64,000 bases of DNA, from positions 246,001-310,000 of the forward strand of contig JAQFVV010006711.1 of assembly GCA_028023455.1 (NCBI GenBank). Direction: 5' to 3'. The stretch comes from Epiperipatus broadwayi (Eukaryota; Onychophora; Udeonychophora; Euonychophora; Peripatidae). Both the position numbers and the translations under genes were made by a program. Positions 22,363-34,869 of the stretch are shown piece by piece (within the stretch, counting starts at the first letter, position 1; each line of letters begins with the position of its first letter). The notes below the pieces were generated by a model that was not told the DNA's origin, did not search any database, and saw only the letters and a list, made by a program, of their open reading frames with translations.

Positions 22363-23645
22363 TTAAAAAACTCTCCAGTAATACATCATCTAATTTCTCA
22401 CACCGCTCTATGGTGCTGTTTCTACGCTAAAGCACATAAATATGCTGTTTACAAGGCTGCTCATAGATCTTATGGCCTGTAAACTGTTCAAACACTAAGA
22501 TGTTGAAGTGCACCCGTTACCCCAACATCTCTAGCATGTTGAATGTTCTTAGCGACGAGTATGTGACACTCTCTATAGACATTATTCTTGACTATTGGAC
22601 AGTGTATGATGTGAAGGTTTCTGTAGTTGTAATGATGAAAAATCTATTAGAAGGGATTTTTTTTTTTGGCTTCAATGTATTGTAATTGATGTGAGTTTGT
22701 AAAAATTGTAATGAATTCTCAAACACCCCTACTTTGGTTGTCAGAAGTCAGAATTCACTAAGTGAGGAATGTAAATCATGATTTGGCAAAGTTCACGATC
22801 AAGTCGTGCACTTTCCGAGTCTTTTTCGAGATTAAAACAGTTCAATGGCAGATGACCGTTTGCGGCATTGTAGTTTTGAGATTTACCTGCTACAGTAGCA
22901 GATGCGCTGGTCTTCCTTCAACCCAAACCAAATAAATATTTTACCCACCCAGAAACAAAACTGTCTTTGTGGTGTTTTAATGAAATTAAGGTATTGTCAA
23001 ACATCTGAAATGGAATGTCAATTGCGTCAATGCTCGACAAAGGTGGTGTTCCATTCGCTCATGGGATGGGCTTTGAGGGCTGCCTGGGAATCGGTTTTTC
23101 GCAAGTGGGACGGCTAATTTAGTCTTGAAGCCGGGATCAGCTTACAGTGAAACGTATTACTGCTGAGTTGGAAAGGTGTCATAACGCCGTAAGGAACAGG
23201 ATGACAGGTCTTAGAGAGGTCTGTCGAGAAAGCCTTGTTTCTTGAGAAACAAAAAAAAAAGTTTCTTCAAAAACAATCAAAAAGACTTGGAAACAAAAAA
23301 AAAAAAGTAAAAAAGTTTCTTAAAAATAAAAAAGACCGGACAAAAAGAAATGGTTTTTTTTTTTTAAAAAAAAAAAAAAAAATCTTTAAAAAAACGCCCC
23401 CCCCCCCCACACATTTATTTATTTTTAAGAAATATACATCAAACCGGTTGTTCCAAAATAATAATAAAAAAACAACAACAACAAAAATAAAAATATCAAG
23501 CAAATCCAAAAATTAAAAAACAGAAATCAACAAAAGTTAAAAAACAGCCCTGTAACGTTATATCTATTTGTTTTTTACTAGCAACAGCGCCATAGAGCGG
23601 TATGGGAAATTAGACGATGTATTACCAGCTCTCCTTTAAAAAATG
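22363..23645. mobile_element. 1.3-kb DNA transposon with about 55-bp terminal inverted repeats
   Basis: The left end ctctccagtaatacatcatc plus ctctatggtgctgtt is matched inverted on the right by aacagcgccatagagcgg and gatgtattaccagctctcc. The arms agree over about 55 bases. The interior at 22,730-23,230 is G+C-richer than its surroundings. A broken frame there reads NLVLKPGSAYSETYYC, which resembles the LKPG...E-Y-C block of mariner-type DDE transposases, but there are stops and frameshifts and the match is weak. 23,235-23,515 is a homopolymer-rich A/C segment. Confidence 0.75.
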
Positions 23646-23649
23646 TTTT

Positions 23650-24980
23650 TATGTTGTACAATACCGTGTGCCAGTTGAAATCTAGTAGTTTTAATGCACT
23701 TTTTAGACAAGAAGTGATTTAAAAGTACTTGTTTGAGATGTAATTTCTGAAAAATGCACCCTCCTTTATTGTCAAAGAAACAAGATATATATGTCATTTA
23801 TTGATATAACTGCAAAGTGTTAAGATGTTTATGAAACAATACAATGTATTTGCAAATGTTTTTTTATTATTATTATTATTATTGTTATTAGCTCTTATTT
23901 TTAAAAAATATTTTTCTTAATACAATCTTGCATTTGTTTTTGATGTTTATGTTTCTTAGCCATTGATAATAATAAATACTTTGAATTAATATTTATAATT
24001 ATAAAAAAATTAAATAAAATGTTTCACATTACTCACCTAAACAAATTGGGAAGTAATTTAATAAAAAGGATAGGAAATAATACTATATATGTAAATACTT
24101 TTATCAAATGTCATGTTTTATTATAGCATTAAGCATTTATTGAGGTAGATTTTTTTTTTTTTATATGAAGGCTTCTATGAAGTTATTATGCCTTATAATT
24201 TTCTATAACAGTGTTCAAAGTATTGTAATATTTTTTTTGTGTTTACTGATCTTCTTGTAGTAAGTAACATTATTATTGCATAAAAATTGTTACACCAATA
24301 GACATTGAAATATAATATTCTTTATATCCCAGAACAATCTAATAAAATATATTGTAAAATTTAAATAAGTTGTTGTTTTATTTGTTTTATACAAAGTTTT
24401 GAAATCTGTCAAATATTGTTGTTTTTTTTAAAAAAAATAATTTTATATATAAATTACAATATTTAATTTGTATAAAGTCTGTATTCAAAACCCCTATATT
24501 ACATTTAAACATCAACTATATGAATAATGCTTGTATTTCATAAATATTACAAATCTTCATGTTGTATCTTGAAAGTCATATTGGTTACTGCATGATCATT
24601 CATGATTCTTGAGTCAAGGTTTGCCATTACTGGAATTAATCTATAATCCAACAGACTTATATAGATACCTGCATTATTAGTTCAGAATTTAAATTATCTC
24701 ACCTCTGCCATCAATTCAGAGTTTTCAATTTTTATTTTCTAAAGTTTATGTCTGATACCAAATTTGCTTTAATATCTCAATTTTTAAAAAAAATAAACAT
24801 TCACTTTTATGTCTTTACATTAAATTGTTTGTATTCAATATTTTTATATGATTAATTGGTTCATGCTCTTTTTTATAAGTAAATTCACTCTTGGATATGT
24901 AGCTTTGATGCTAATTGTAATTTATTAACATTAATTTTTATTTATTGTGATCATTTTCTAATACATATTTTTTATTTTTA
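23650..24980. other. AT-rich stretch with no recognised gene
   Basis: Only short microsatellite-like runs (ATT at about 23,865) were seen. Confidence 0.6.
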
Positions 24981-24986
24981 TTTTAG

Positions 24987-25009
24987 TGCCCGCTGAACGG
25001 GAATCTCAG
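24987..25009 (+). CDS. 23-bp microexon candidate
   Basis: A long pyrimidine tract ends in ttttattttag, followed by 23 G+C-rich bases and a donor, gtaaaa, after CAG. The piece is about 57% G+C in a region under 20%, which makes it stand out. Joined to the phase-1 end of the 28-bp candidate at 3,773 it reads V-PAERESQ and ends in phase 0. Read alone from its first base it is open too. Possible alternative cassette exon of a neuronal-type long-intron gene, but that is inference. No family match. Confidence 0.45.
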
Positions 25010-25593
25010 GTAAAATATATTAATAATTCCTAAGATTAAATTTATATAGCTTCTTTATCAGATCTTAAATTGAAAGCATTTATTTTATCAAAACATCACA
25101 AGACTTATTTCTTGACCTTTATGATAGATTCTTTGAGATAAGCAATCAATTCCATAACAAATAGTAATTCAGTCAATATCTACGAAGTCCTATGATTTTT
25201 TTTTGCAGTTTGGTCCTAATGGATTACTTGTTTTTTTTTTTTTTTGTATTTCATTTGGTGTCATTAAATTTTATTACTGGATATATTTTTATTATTAAAA
25301 TGTAAAACAATTTTATATAGCGGGATATTTTTCAAGATTTTATACAAATGAATTTGTCAAGAAATTCTGTGTACATTCATTACATAATTGCTTTTTATTT
25401 AATAAATTTGTCTATTTAATGTTCTAATCTAAAAGTTTATTTTTAAGGTAATAATCAATTCAGTATTTTATATTATGTTATATACAATCTTTTTTTATTT
25501 GTCCATGTATATAAATAATATATCATTAATTCATAATCTTTAATTCCAAGATTTTTCTTATTGTAAACCCAAACTCTATTAAAGTAGAAAAAA

Positions 25594-25832
25594 TATAATT
25601 TGTCCAAACTTCAAACACTTTTTAGCAAAACTCTTTATTTGTACATACACAAACACCTATGTTTCGACTGACCTGCAGTCTTCTTCAGAGCAAGTTTATT
25701 TTGATCTTTTAAATGAAAAAAAAAATAAATCAAAATAAACTTGCTCTGAAGAAGACTGCAGGTCAGTCAAAACGTAGATGTTTACAAATAAAGAGTTTTG
25801 CTAAAAAGTGTTTGAAGTTTGGACAAATTATA
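25594..25832. mobile_element. Near-perfect 239-bp palindrome with a hammerhead-like core
   Basis: Arms of about 105 bases (25,594-25,700 and 25,728-25,832) are almost perfectly inverted around an A/T spacer. Each arm carries cttgctctgaagaagactgc followed by aggtcagtcgaaac (minus strand) or aggtcagtcaaaac (plus strand). The left arm read on the minus strand has CTGAAGA, a five-pair stem GACTG/CAGTC and GAAAC, resembling the conserved core of hammerhead ribozymes, which are known in Penelope-like elements. The right arm has lost the GAAA. A one-base insertion before the stem makes activity doubtful. The 72-residue frame across the right arm is a by-product. Confidence 0.75.
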
Positions 25833-25839
25833 TTTATAG

Positions 25840-26925
25840 GATATTACGGCAAACATAAAGAAAAGTGTGATTTTGTTAATATTTATAAAGTAGAAAAAAA
25901 AAAATCAGGCAAATTAAGTTTATTAATTTAGATGTATTTGCAAATGTTTTTTTTTTGTAATTTTGTTTATAAATATATATACAAAGTTAATATATTTATT
26001 ATAAAAAGATTGAATAACCTTCGAAATTTTGTTTGGATAATAGTAGTTTTTGAATAATAAGATATTTGAATTAATGGTATTCTACCCATATTCTTATGTC
26101 TTGTAATCTTTCTCTTGACAAAGAAAAACTTTTTCATTTTATTTCTATCAATTATGTTTTTTTTTTTTTTTAAATTGTTTCATTTTATTTTTAATTTGTA
26201 TTCAACTTTGGATTTTGGGATTTTTTGATTTGGCTAATTGATTTTATCTCTGAATATTGATTTTTATATAATTGACTTCTTGTAATTTAAATATACCTTT
26301 TTAAATGACAAATTATAAATTTATAATATTTGTAAATTTAATAGCTTTAAGTCAGCCATTTCATTCATTTCCTGTAATGAGGAATTTCCCTAAGAAGATT
26401 TATACAGTCACATAGATTATTTTTTTGCACCTATCATTTGTTTTGCAATATTTTTTTGCATGGATTTTTTTTTTTTTTAGTATGAAATAATATATTTTCA
26501 CATACATAAATATTTTATTATTAAATACTATTACTGTGTACATTTATATATTAAAATTAATTTGCTCATTATTGAACAATGTTCAGGGTAATTAAATTTT
26601 ACAAATTCAAATTATAAATAATAAAATAATTTTATGGTTTTGTTTCTAATGAAATTATTTTCAACTTTTTTTTATTTTAGAATTTAAAAATTTATAAGTC
26701 AATCTATTTTTTACTTATTTTAAATCTAGACAAATGCTTAAAATTAAGTTTTAAATGAAATATATTTATTTGTATAAAGTTATATAGCTTCTTTGTTATA
26801 AATAGCCCTGGAATTATGTACAAGAAAAACATTGAGCTATATACACAATAATAATTTAAAAAAATTCACAGTGTTATAGTTTTTTAGTTTTATAATGTAG
26901 TTTATCCTTGTTATACAACTATTTA
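25840..26925. other. AT-rich stretch with no recognised gene
   Basis: Poly(T) and poly(A) runs only; no structured repeat or exon was seen. Confidence 0.6.
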
Positions 26926-26929
26926 CATT

Positions 26930-27720
26930 AATTATTGATTTGTTGTTGTTTTATTAGTTCTATGAGGCAATGACATTTTGTTACAAGCTTGATTGCAATT
27001 ATATTAGGGACAAGGTGCTTGAATAAGTGTTTTGTTTTATTATTTTGTGATCTCTTTGTTGGATTTCTTTTTTAGTTTGTTTGTGAATATGCTAGGATGT
27101 CTCCTGAGATTATTATTGAAGATGAACTTGCATCTTGTGCACCATAGAGCACATAGTAAAAAGTGCATGCCCTGGAGTGTGCGTAACTTCCTGACTGAAA
27201 GATACTAAATAGTTGTTGGATGTTATTATATTTTTCCATTAATAACTCTAATGTCAGGTTGTTGTGTTTCTGGATCAAGATGACATAGAGTACACAGGTC
27301 ATTTATTTCTTTGTAGTTTCTTTTTGCTTCAAGAAAGTAGAGAGTAGGAAGAGCTTCCATGTTGACTTTTAGAAAAAAGTTAAAATATTTGGTTCCAGGA
27401 ACTATAACTGAAATTTTCTAGTTAGTTGTTTATTGTTTAAGTGTAAGATGATTTTTTTTTTCTACCTGAGAGGAAGGATGAAATAATTTAAATATTTCCC
27501 AGTATATAAATTTGCGACTGCAGAAAGGAGTTTGTTATTAAGTGAAAGGAGACTCTTTGTCTTGGAGGCCTTAAAGAAACTGAGCGGGACAAATTTCTAA
27601 AGTCCACTCCATACGTTCTTTTTATTGCAGCTGTTATTACTTTGTGATTATTCATATAATATATGAACATAGATGGGCTGCTCACCAACATGAATTAGCC
27701 AGCATGGTGAGTTTATTGGC
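26930..27720 (-). pseudogene. 5'-truncated LINE 3' end, same family as 19-20 kb
   Basis: In shifting minus-strand frames it reads TKYFNFFLKVNMEALPTLYF, NDLCTLCHLDPETQQ (first half of the zinc-type motif) and further on LWCTRCKFIFNNNLRRHPSI-FTNK. These match block for block the C-terminus at 19.7-20.2 kb. Several frameshifts and stops separate the blocks, and the HLF..C half of the zinc motif is eroded. Upstream sequence to about 27,720 is probably more ORF2 but is too decayed to align by eye. Confidence 0.75.
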
Positions 27721-27989
27721 TTTTTATATCTTGAGTTTACGATCAAAAAACATCCATGGTCTTTTTATCAATTTCTTGATAACGTAGAATGAATGTGTGT
27801 GTGAATGAAAACTTTTTTTTAATACTTATTTACAATCATGTCAGATAAAAATAAATCATGGCCTTTATTCTCAGGAGGCTGTAAAGTCGCCAGCCAAGGC
27901 AGTGTTTGGTGGCCGAAGGTGGAGGTGCTAAGAATATTCTAATTGCGAACCCAGGCTGCCATTTGATGATGACTTTTTTTTATTTTAGG

Positions 27990-28917
27990 TGCATACAACT
28001 GCAGATCATTTTCAAGTGAAGGAAAATTGAAAGAATTGGAAGAAGAATGGTCTTATATTAAATGGGACATTATTGGTCTCTGTGAATTTAGAAGGAAAGA
28101 TGAGGAGATAATTTATTTAAAAAGTGGGCATGTACTTTATTACAAAGGCACAAATATTAGAAGTACAAGTGGAGTAGGATTCATTATAAATAAAAAATGG
28201 AAGAACAATATTGTGGAAATTGATGGTATATCGTACAGAGTGGCAAGATTACTTCAATTTAATAGATTAAGCTGATACCAAGTGCAGATAATTCAGGTTT
28301 ATGCTGCAACAAGTTCTCATAGTGATGAATTAGTAAAAGATCTTGATTTGGGTGTACAAAAAGCTTTTGATTAGACTAAACAACATTTTAAAATTGTTAT
28401 GGGAGATTTTAATGCTAGATGTAGTAAACAAACGAAAGATGAAAGTGTTGTAGGTAAATTTGGTTATGGTAATAGAAATGAAAGAGGACATAGACTTGTG
28501 GAGTTTGCAGAAAAAGAAAAACTTTATATTATGAATTCTTTTTTTGAGAAAAATGTTAAAAGGAAATGGACATGGAAACATCCAAATGAAGGTATAGAAG
28601 AATTGGATTATATTTTCACTAACAGAAAAGAAATATTTCAAGATTGTAATGTTCTTAATAAATTCAACACAGGAAACGATCATCGATTAGTAAGATGTAA
28701 GATACATGTTAATGCAAAACTAGAGAGACAAAAATTACTAAGAAAAACAGTATTTACAGTTGATATTCATAATCTTCAGAAACATTCTAATGAATTTAAA
28801 TTAGAACTTGCAAATCGTTTTAAGATATTAGTAGATTTTGAATATGATTCAGATTTGAATGAAATTAATAAGAAAATAACTATACCTTTTAAAAACTGCA
28901 GCAAAGATAGCTGGTAG
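27990..28917 (+). pseudogene. RTE APE-type endonuclease domain, with stops
   Basis: The frame opens with KELEEEWSYIKWDIIGLCEF, the usual N-terminal block of the apurinic-type endonuclease that nicks target DNA. After stops at 28,273-28,275 and 28,372-28,374 it continues with VMGDFNARCSK (the metal-binding GDFN motif), RNERGHRLVEFAEKEKL, KWTWKHPN, ELDYIFTNRKE and finally GNDHRLVRCKI, where DH is the catalytic histidine motif. The order and spacing fit RTE endonucleases. Catalytic residues are preserved, while in-frame stops show it is not translated whole. Confidence 0.85.
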
Positions 28918-30710
28918 AAGAAAGTCACAATTGACCAATAAAATTTCTACTGAGACTAGAGAATTAATGAAGAAAAGAAGGAATATAAAGATATATAAAA
29001 ATGATGCATTAAAAAGGATTGAATATCTCAAATTTTGTAAAATAGTACAAAAAAGAGTTGATAATGATATAAGAAAATATAATTGTGAATTAGCAAGGAA
29101 GACTGTAAAAGAGAATAAAAATCACAAGAGTGTAAAACAACATTTTGGTATTGGTAGGAAACATATCTGCAATAAGAAAAAAAGATGGAACTATTACTAA
29201 AAAGAGCGATGACATCATGAAATGGGTAGAAGAGTTCTATCAAGAATTATATAGTAATAAAGAACAAGTACCTTCTACATCTATTATATCTTCTGAATTG
29301 ACTAGAATTTTAAATGAAAATTGCATCTATGAGAAAAGGTAAAGCTCCAGGTAGTGATGGAATTATAATCAATATATAAAAGAAGCAGGTGAAGAAATAG
29401 AAAGAATTTTGGCAAAGTTATATACCAAATGTCTAAATGATAATGATGTACCAAATGATTGGAAGAATACAGTATTAATATTAATATTTAAAAAAAAATG
29501 ATAAAGAAGATAATAGAAATTGTACTTATTAGCCTTTTATCAGTTTTATACACAATTTTTACCAAGATAATTACAACTCATCTACAGAGAACATTGGATT
29601 TGCAACCAAGAGAATAAGCTGGAATTGAGAGTGGTTTTAGTACAGTAGATCATATCCAATATTGAGAGAAGTTATAGAAAGGACCAGTGAACATGAGTTG
29701 CTATTGGATTTGTAGATTATGAAAAGGCATTCGATTCTATAAACATTTCTTCAGTGATTAAAGCATTGGATCTTGAAGGTATAGACTCAGAATATTGTTA
29801 TATTCTAGAGAATATTTATAAAAATGCAACAGCAACAATTAGATTACATAATGATACTAGGAAAGTTAACATTGAGAAGGGTATATAAGACAAGGTGACT
29901 CCATATCTCCACAAAACGTTTTACAGAAGTGCTGCAAGAAATATTTTGTGGTTTAAAATGGGAAACTAAAGGAGTAAAAGTAAATGGAGATTATTTAAGT
30001 CATGATGTAGTTGTTTTTGCAAACAATGTTTTAGAGCTTCAGGAAATGTTGCAGAGGTTATCAAATGAAAGTAAGAAATGTTAAAAAGACTAAAGTAATG
30101 TTTAATGGATTTTCTCAAAAAATGAAAATAAAGATTGATTATGATGAGTTAAAAGAAGTTAATAACTACAAATACCTTGGTCAGATTTTTACTACAGATG
30201 GAAACATAACAGATGAAATTAATCATAGAATTAAACTTGGTTGGAATGCTTTTGGTAGAAATAATTTAATACTAAAAGGAAATATGCCTATGTGTTTGAA
30301 AAGGAAGTTAAATGTGTTTTAGCATTTCTTACTTATGGATCTGAGACATTCTGAGAATTCAGACCACTAAAAGAAGTATGGAGAGATGCATGTTAGGAGT
30401 AACAAGAAGAGATCGAAAACGTAATATATGGGCAAGAGAACAAAGAGGTATTTATTGACATTATTGAAAGAATTAAAAGACTGAAGAGAATTGGGCTGGA
30501 CATATTGCTAGAAGAGATGATAATAGATGGACAATTGAAATCTTAAACCATATTCCAAGAGATTGTAAAAGACCCAGAAAGAGATCACATGTGAAATGGA
30601 TGGATGAAATAGGAAAGTGTGTAGGGGTGATTTGGAGAAGAGAGGTTAGAGATCGGAGAAGATGGATTGAACTTGAAGAGACCATCCTGCAGTGGATTAA
30701 TAATGGTTGA
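28918..30710 (+). pseudogene. RTE reverse transcriptase region, frameshifted, active site lost
   Basis: Successive frames give a lysine-rich linker, a trace of RKGKAPGSDGI, NDNDVPNDWKN, an NYRPIS-like block reading as a shifted Y-PFISF, and motif A as FVDYEKAFDSINI. Next comes a broken RQGDSISP motif, then motif C, where the expected FADD is FANN (30,016-30,027), so both catalytic aspartates are gone. The C-terminus is well kept: VNNYKYLGQIFTTDG, GWNAFGRNNLILKGNMPMCL, then HVKWMDEIGKC and the stop. At least eight frame changes or stops were noted. Several of the aspartate-to-asparagine and Glu/Lys changes fit G-to-A decay. Confidence 0.85.
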
Positions 30711-31220
30711 CAATGATGATGATATAAATTTGAGTTTGGATGGTGTGAAGGTATAAAGCTTTCAGTGTTTAACAATAGCTCAATGAATGTTCCAATATTC
30801 TTTATACAGACATGATTTATCTATGGGCATAATTTTAAATGTAACAATTAAATCCAGATCTGTTAGTGTCCAGGTTGATACTATATTTAAAGTTGATGCT
30901 TTTAATTATCTTAAATCCTTCCAGATTGAATCAATTTGTTACAAGTAGACAATTCTACTTTATATAGGAACAAAAGTTTTCAACTTTTATTTAAAAGATT
31001 TATTAGTTCAAATAAAGGCATGTTCTTAGAAAAAAAATCTTGTAACTAATTCATCAATAATATATTAATTTTAGTATTTGTAAATTTATGTAATTATGAT
31101 ATAGCTGAAACACAGGCTTATTATCTACCTATGTCTATATATGTAATATAGGGTATATGAGCACAGACTTTCAGATGACCCATCACTCTCCACTCTATCT
31201 AATAACACTGATACACTCAA

Positions 31221-31268
31221 GCACATATATGCTGAAAAGATAAATAATCTTTTCAGCATATATATGCA
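31221..31268. repeat. Short hairpin
   Basis: atatatgctgaaaagat is followed after aaat by its complement atcttttcagcatatata, a stem of about 20 pairs. No T-run or gene adjoins it, so no terminator or RNA role is claimed. Confidence 0.7.
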
Positions 31269-31530
31269 CTCACTTTTGCATACATTAAATATAAAATATT
31301 TTGAGTAATAAATATGTCATTTATTTTGATCCCTCTCTTGGAAAATAATAGATGAGGGTTCACTGTATTCTATTTTTTTGCTATAACAGTGAACAAAAAT
31401 ATGCTTTTTATAAAAACTTGAATTTGAAAAATAATTGTAAAACTTCAAATTAGACATTTTGCATGAAATATAATTTATTCCATTTTAAATCATATAACAA
31501 TTAGAAAGTTTTTGTTTTATTTTAAATAAT

Positions 31531-32324
31531 TTTTTTTTTTATTATAAAAATATAGAGAATTTTATTCTGTAATTTGGTTACAGCTCATATAATAAAGTTA
31601 AAAATAGAATACATTAAATGGTATTCAAGGAATGAAAAATTCAATAATGACACATCCTGCATTACACAACCTAAGAAGATTCCGGTGATCCATACGAGCA
31701 AAGGAAAGGACCCGGGGTTAGATATTTTGGAGATAGGTGACTAAGCTTGCATGAATCAGACTGTACAAAGATGATAACCAAAGTTTTGTCCATGCAAAAA
31801 TCACTGCTTTACATAAGTAAATCAGAGCCTTCTGAATAAATGTCAAGGTCATAATGCCCAGGATCTGAGATATAGGCTTGAGGATGGGGAAAATTATAGT
31901 CAATCCCAAAGGGATGCATATTAATCAGTTTTTAATTGTTTCCAGATAGGCAATTTCTATCTAGATATAAAAGGAACTAGCCTTAGGGAAGCACAACAAT
32001 CAACTTCCATGTGGCTTCAAAGATGGGGGGGGGGGGAATTTGTGGTCTCTCTTCTGAATTTTTTAAATTTTATTAATATATAAATCAAGTTGACAATCCA
32101 GGACATGATTAAAGATGAGCCAGCAATGGGTGAACCATAGCGAAAATAATAGGAATGTTGAACATATTTCCGGGTCGGATCCACGTTGTATGTTGCCAAT
32201 GAGAGTTGATAATGTAGGCATTTTGTCTTTTAGCATCAGGGCTATAGGGTGTAGGATTGAAGGGAAAGGCAGTGTCAGAGGAGATATAGTGAAGTTTCTT
32301 CCTCTCTACTTTCCCAGTCGAAAA
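31531..32324 (-). pseudogene. LINE ORF2 C-terminal end, 3' UTR and poly(A) tail
   Basis: The last codons read FPPPPIFEATWKLIVVLP-stop, which aligns with HPDIFAAIWSLLKT at the end of the 19.7-kb copy; just before it INK-KIQKRD matches TNKLEQMKARD. This proves the segment is the missing end of the LINE whose CSLC motif stops at 35,089. A 12-base G run (proline codons on the minus strand) at 32,025-32,036 lies inside. The UTR ends with an AATAAAA-type signal near 31,560 and then the tail. Confidence 0.75.
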
Positions 32325-33415
32325 TGTATGTCCATCCAACAAGATTTAGAATCTAAGCAAAAGTACCCTAAATCCAATCATGCGCGAGATACACAGGTCA
32401 GGAGCAATCATGAATTCTAACCTATTTCCCCATTCACCAAATCTATAACATTATGAACAACACGGTGATACCACATAAATTCATTATATCCTGGTCCGGT
32501 GCTACAACGTTTTACATGAGACTCAACTGGTGATGATGATGATGAGATATTAAGTGAATCCAAGATATTAAGTTACGAGTATATCTAAATATAAATATTA
32601 ATAAGGAGATTCGAACAACTGGTTTAGTTTAAAATATAAATATTTATTTTGAACAGAATTAAAGATGAGTTTTATATATAATTAACTCTACGCTTATAAA
32701 ACTTTATTTTCATTACAAACATTAAAGAATTTTGTTACAATTATTTTGATTTTGACAAATATTAATTTAATGCGGCAGTTACAAGAAATGGATTTATCGG
32801 ATGGTTTGGTGGACCTTTTATACATAAAAACACATTTATAAAAATACAGTCGAGTTTTGCTGATTAGTCAATTTCAATACATAAGTTTATTTTATTTAGA
32901 TATTTGATTTATAATAATTAAAATGAGGATACATTTTGATCGGCAGAATAAAACATTATTTCTTTTACATTTTCAGCAGTTAGCGATAGAATATAATGAA
33001 AACTCAATAATTGCAGGAAAGATTTATTTCAATAAATAGGGAGGGCAGCTTCATGATAAGTTGGATTTAAACTCCAACAAATAAAGAGAAAAACAAAATG
33101 TTTTATTATCACATATCATTACAATTTACTTTGTTAAACAGGCTGGAAAACTAACTGTAAGAAATGGCAGTCCTAGCATATTATCAGTGAGAGGAAATGG
33201 CACATTTGGCCAGGATAAGGTCAATCTCCAATTTTTTATAATGATGGTACATGCCAGCTTCATGCTAAACGGTACAGGAAGAAAAGGTAGGTAGGAAGAT
33301 TCTATGGGCCAGGCTACGGCGCATCCATACATTGCTTCATCTACTCTAACATGCATGTTCTAGAAGAAAACGTAGACTTCTTTTATGAATGAAAATACTA
33401 ATGACAAAGCTTTAA

Positions 33416-33530
33416 ATCCCTGGAGTGAGGTACAGGTGATTCAAAGCAGTATATAATATATACTTGGAGAAGAATGACTAATGAAAATGACCGTGACTCC
33501 CTGGAATGAAGTACAGGTGAATCAGATCGA
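33416..33530. repeat. Diverged tandem pair, period about 82 bp
   Basis: ctggagtgaggtacaggtga and ctggaatgaagtacaggtga occur about 82 bases apart with similar flanks. Confidence 0.7.
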
Positions 33531-34777
33531 AGCCTTATGCAGCTTATGAATAATTGGACATATGCTAGCAACGCTATCATAATAATATAAAATCATTAAA
33601 TTTAAATATTAAAGAAAAGCCTTAAATGGTTTAACAAATCCATAATGAAATGCTAAAATAATGACCTACGTATTCTAAAGTCATTGATTATAAATTAAAC
33701 TATCATTAATGAAGTGTGTATTGCACGCTCCCCCTTCTTGAATCAATATTTTAACATAAGAAACAAAAACTAAAATATTGCAAATTACAAAACAAATTTA
33801 AGTCGCCAGCTTTTGTGGCGATGATGATCAATAAGAAATTTATAAAACTAACGGACACCAATATCCACCCCGGATTGCAAAAGTATTTTATACATTTTGT
33901 ATAAATTTACGATAAACATTTATATATAAAAAAAGTATTCATTTAAAGTATAAACCCAATCTTACGAAATATCTAAAATAAATAAATAACGACCTCATTA
34001 CCCCCCCCCCCTTTCTAAGTTCCCAAGATTAAGTTTGAGTGACATTTATTTTAAGTGAGAAAATATAAAAACATTATTAAAATTAAATTATAACTGCACT
34101 AAATTATAAAAGTAATAAGAAGAATGAGTTGGATGACAGATTAATTATATAGTAGAGAATTGATATAAAAGATTAACAGAGCTTTTAAAAACATTAAACA
34201 AAGAAAATATTAGTTTACAAATTAAATTACAACATTAAAATGGGTTAAGACGATTATACAGTCTTTGGGCTGGTTACCTCAGGACTCCATGAAGTATTGA
34301 CGAATTTTCTATGGCAGGCGGCATTCTTGGAGCTACATCTCTGCACGAGTTAGGCTGAAGATGAGGGCAGGTGGCTTGGCCCCTCAAAATTGAACGGATG
34401 TGAAGTCGGCTAGCAATGATTGACCAAACTCTGACATAATAGATTTTTAGCCCTATTTATATCAGTTTAAAGCCTCTCGGAGAGTCTTTTCTCTTGTTAG
34501 TAAAGATGCAATCGTGAGATAACTGTCTAAAATCAATTCAAACCAATTCCTGTTTGGAAATGGATTTGATAAAAAATGTTAATAGCTAACTAAAATCCAT
34601 TAGCTTTGTTTTAGATTTTACCTTTTCTTAACTTTTAATTTACAAATTCCCTTCTTTTAAAAGCATGAAACAAACTCCCCACCCTTATTTTTAGACAGTT
34701 ATCTTGAATTTATATTTTTAGTTTTATGACAAAAGTAATTATAAAGTACTAAAACAAAAGTTAAAAAAAAAATACAA

Positions 34778-34869
34778 TTTTAAAAGACACAAAATAATTT
34801 TTAATTACATATAAAAGCTCCTGTTTTAAAAGACACAAAATAATTTTTAATTACATATAAAAGCTCCTG
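34778..34869. repeat. Perfect 46-bp tandem pair
   Basis: The 46-base unit beginning ttttaaaagacacaaaataa and ending agctcctg is present twice without change. Confidence 0.95.

Larger units (their letters stand above)
27880..30725 (+). mobile_element. RTE-clade non-LTR retrotransposon, nearly full length but dead
   Basis: One unit runs from a G+C-rich presumed 5' UTR (about 27,880-27,985) through endonuclease and reverse transcriptase to a stop at 30,708-30,710 and a GATGATGAT tail. A GAT-type tail instead of poly(A) is typical of RTE elements. Related 3' ends lie at 58,885-59,060 and 63,374-64,000 on the opposite strand. The length of about 2.85 kb is close to that of intact RTE elements with one ORF. 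Confidence 0.85.

Noticed and set aside
23235-23516. Lysine-rich 93-codon frame
   Set aside because: It is translation of poly(A) and poly(C) homopolymer sequence inside a transposon; not a protein gene.
25713-25931. 72-codon frame over the palindrome arm
   Set aside because: The sequence is explained by the inverted repeat and its complement; no homology to a protein.
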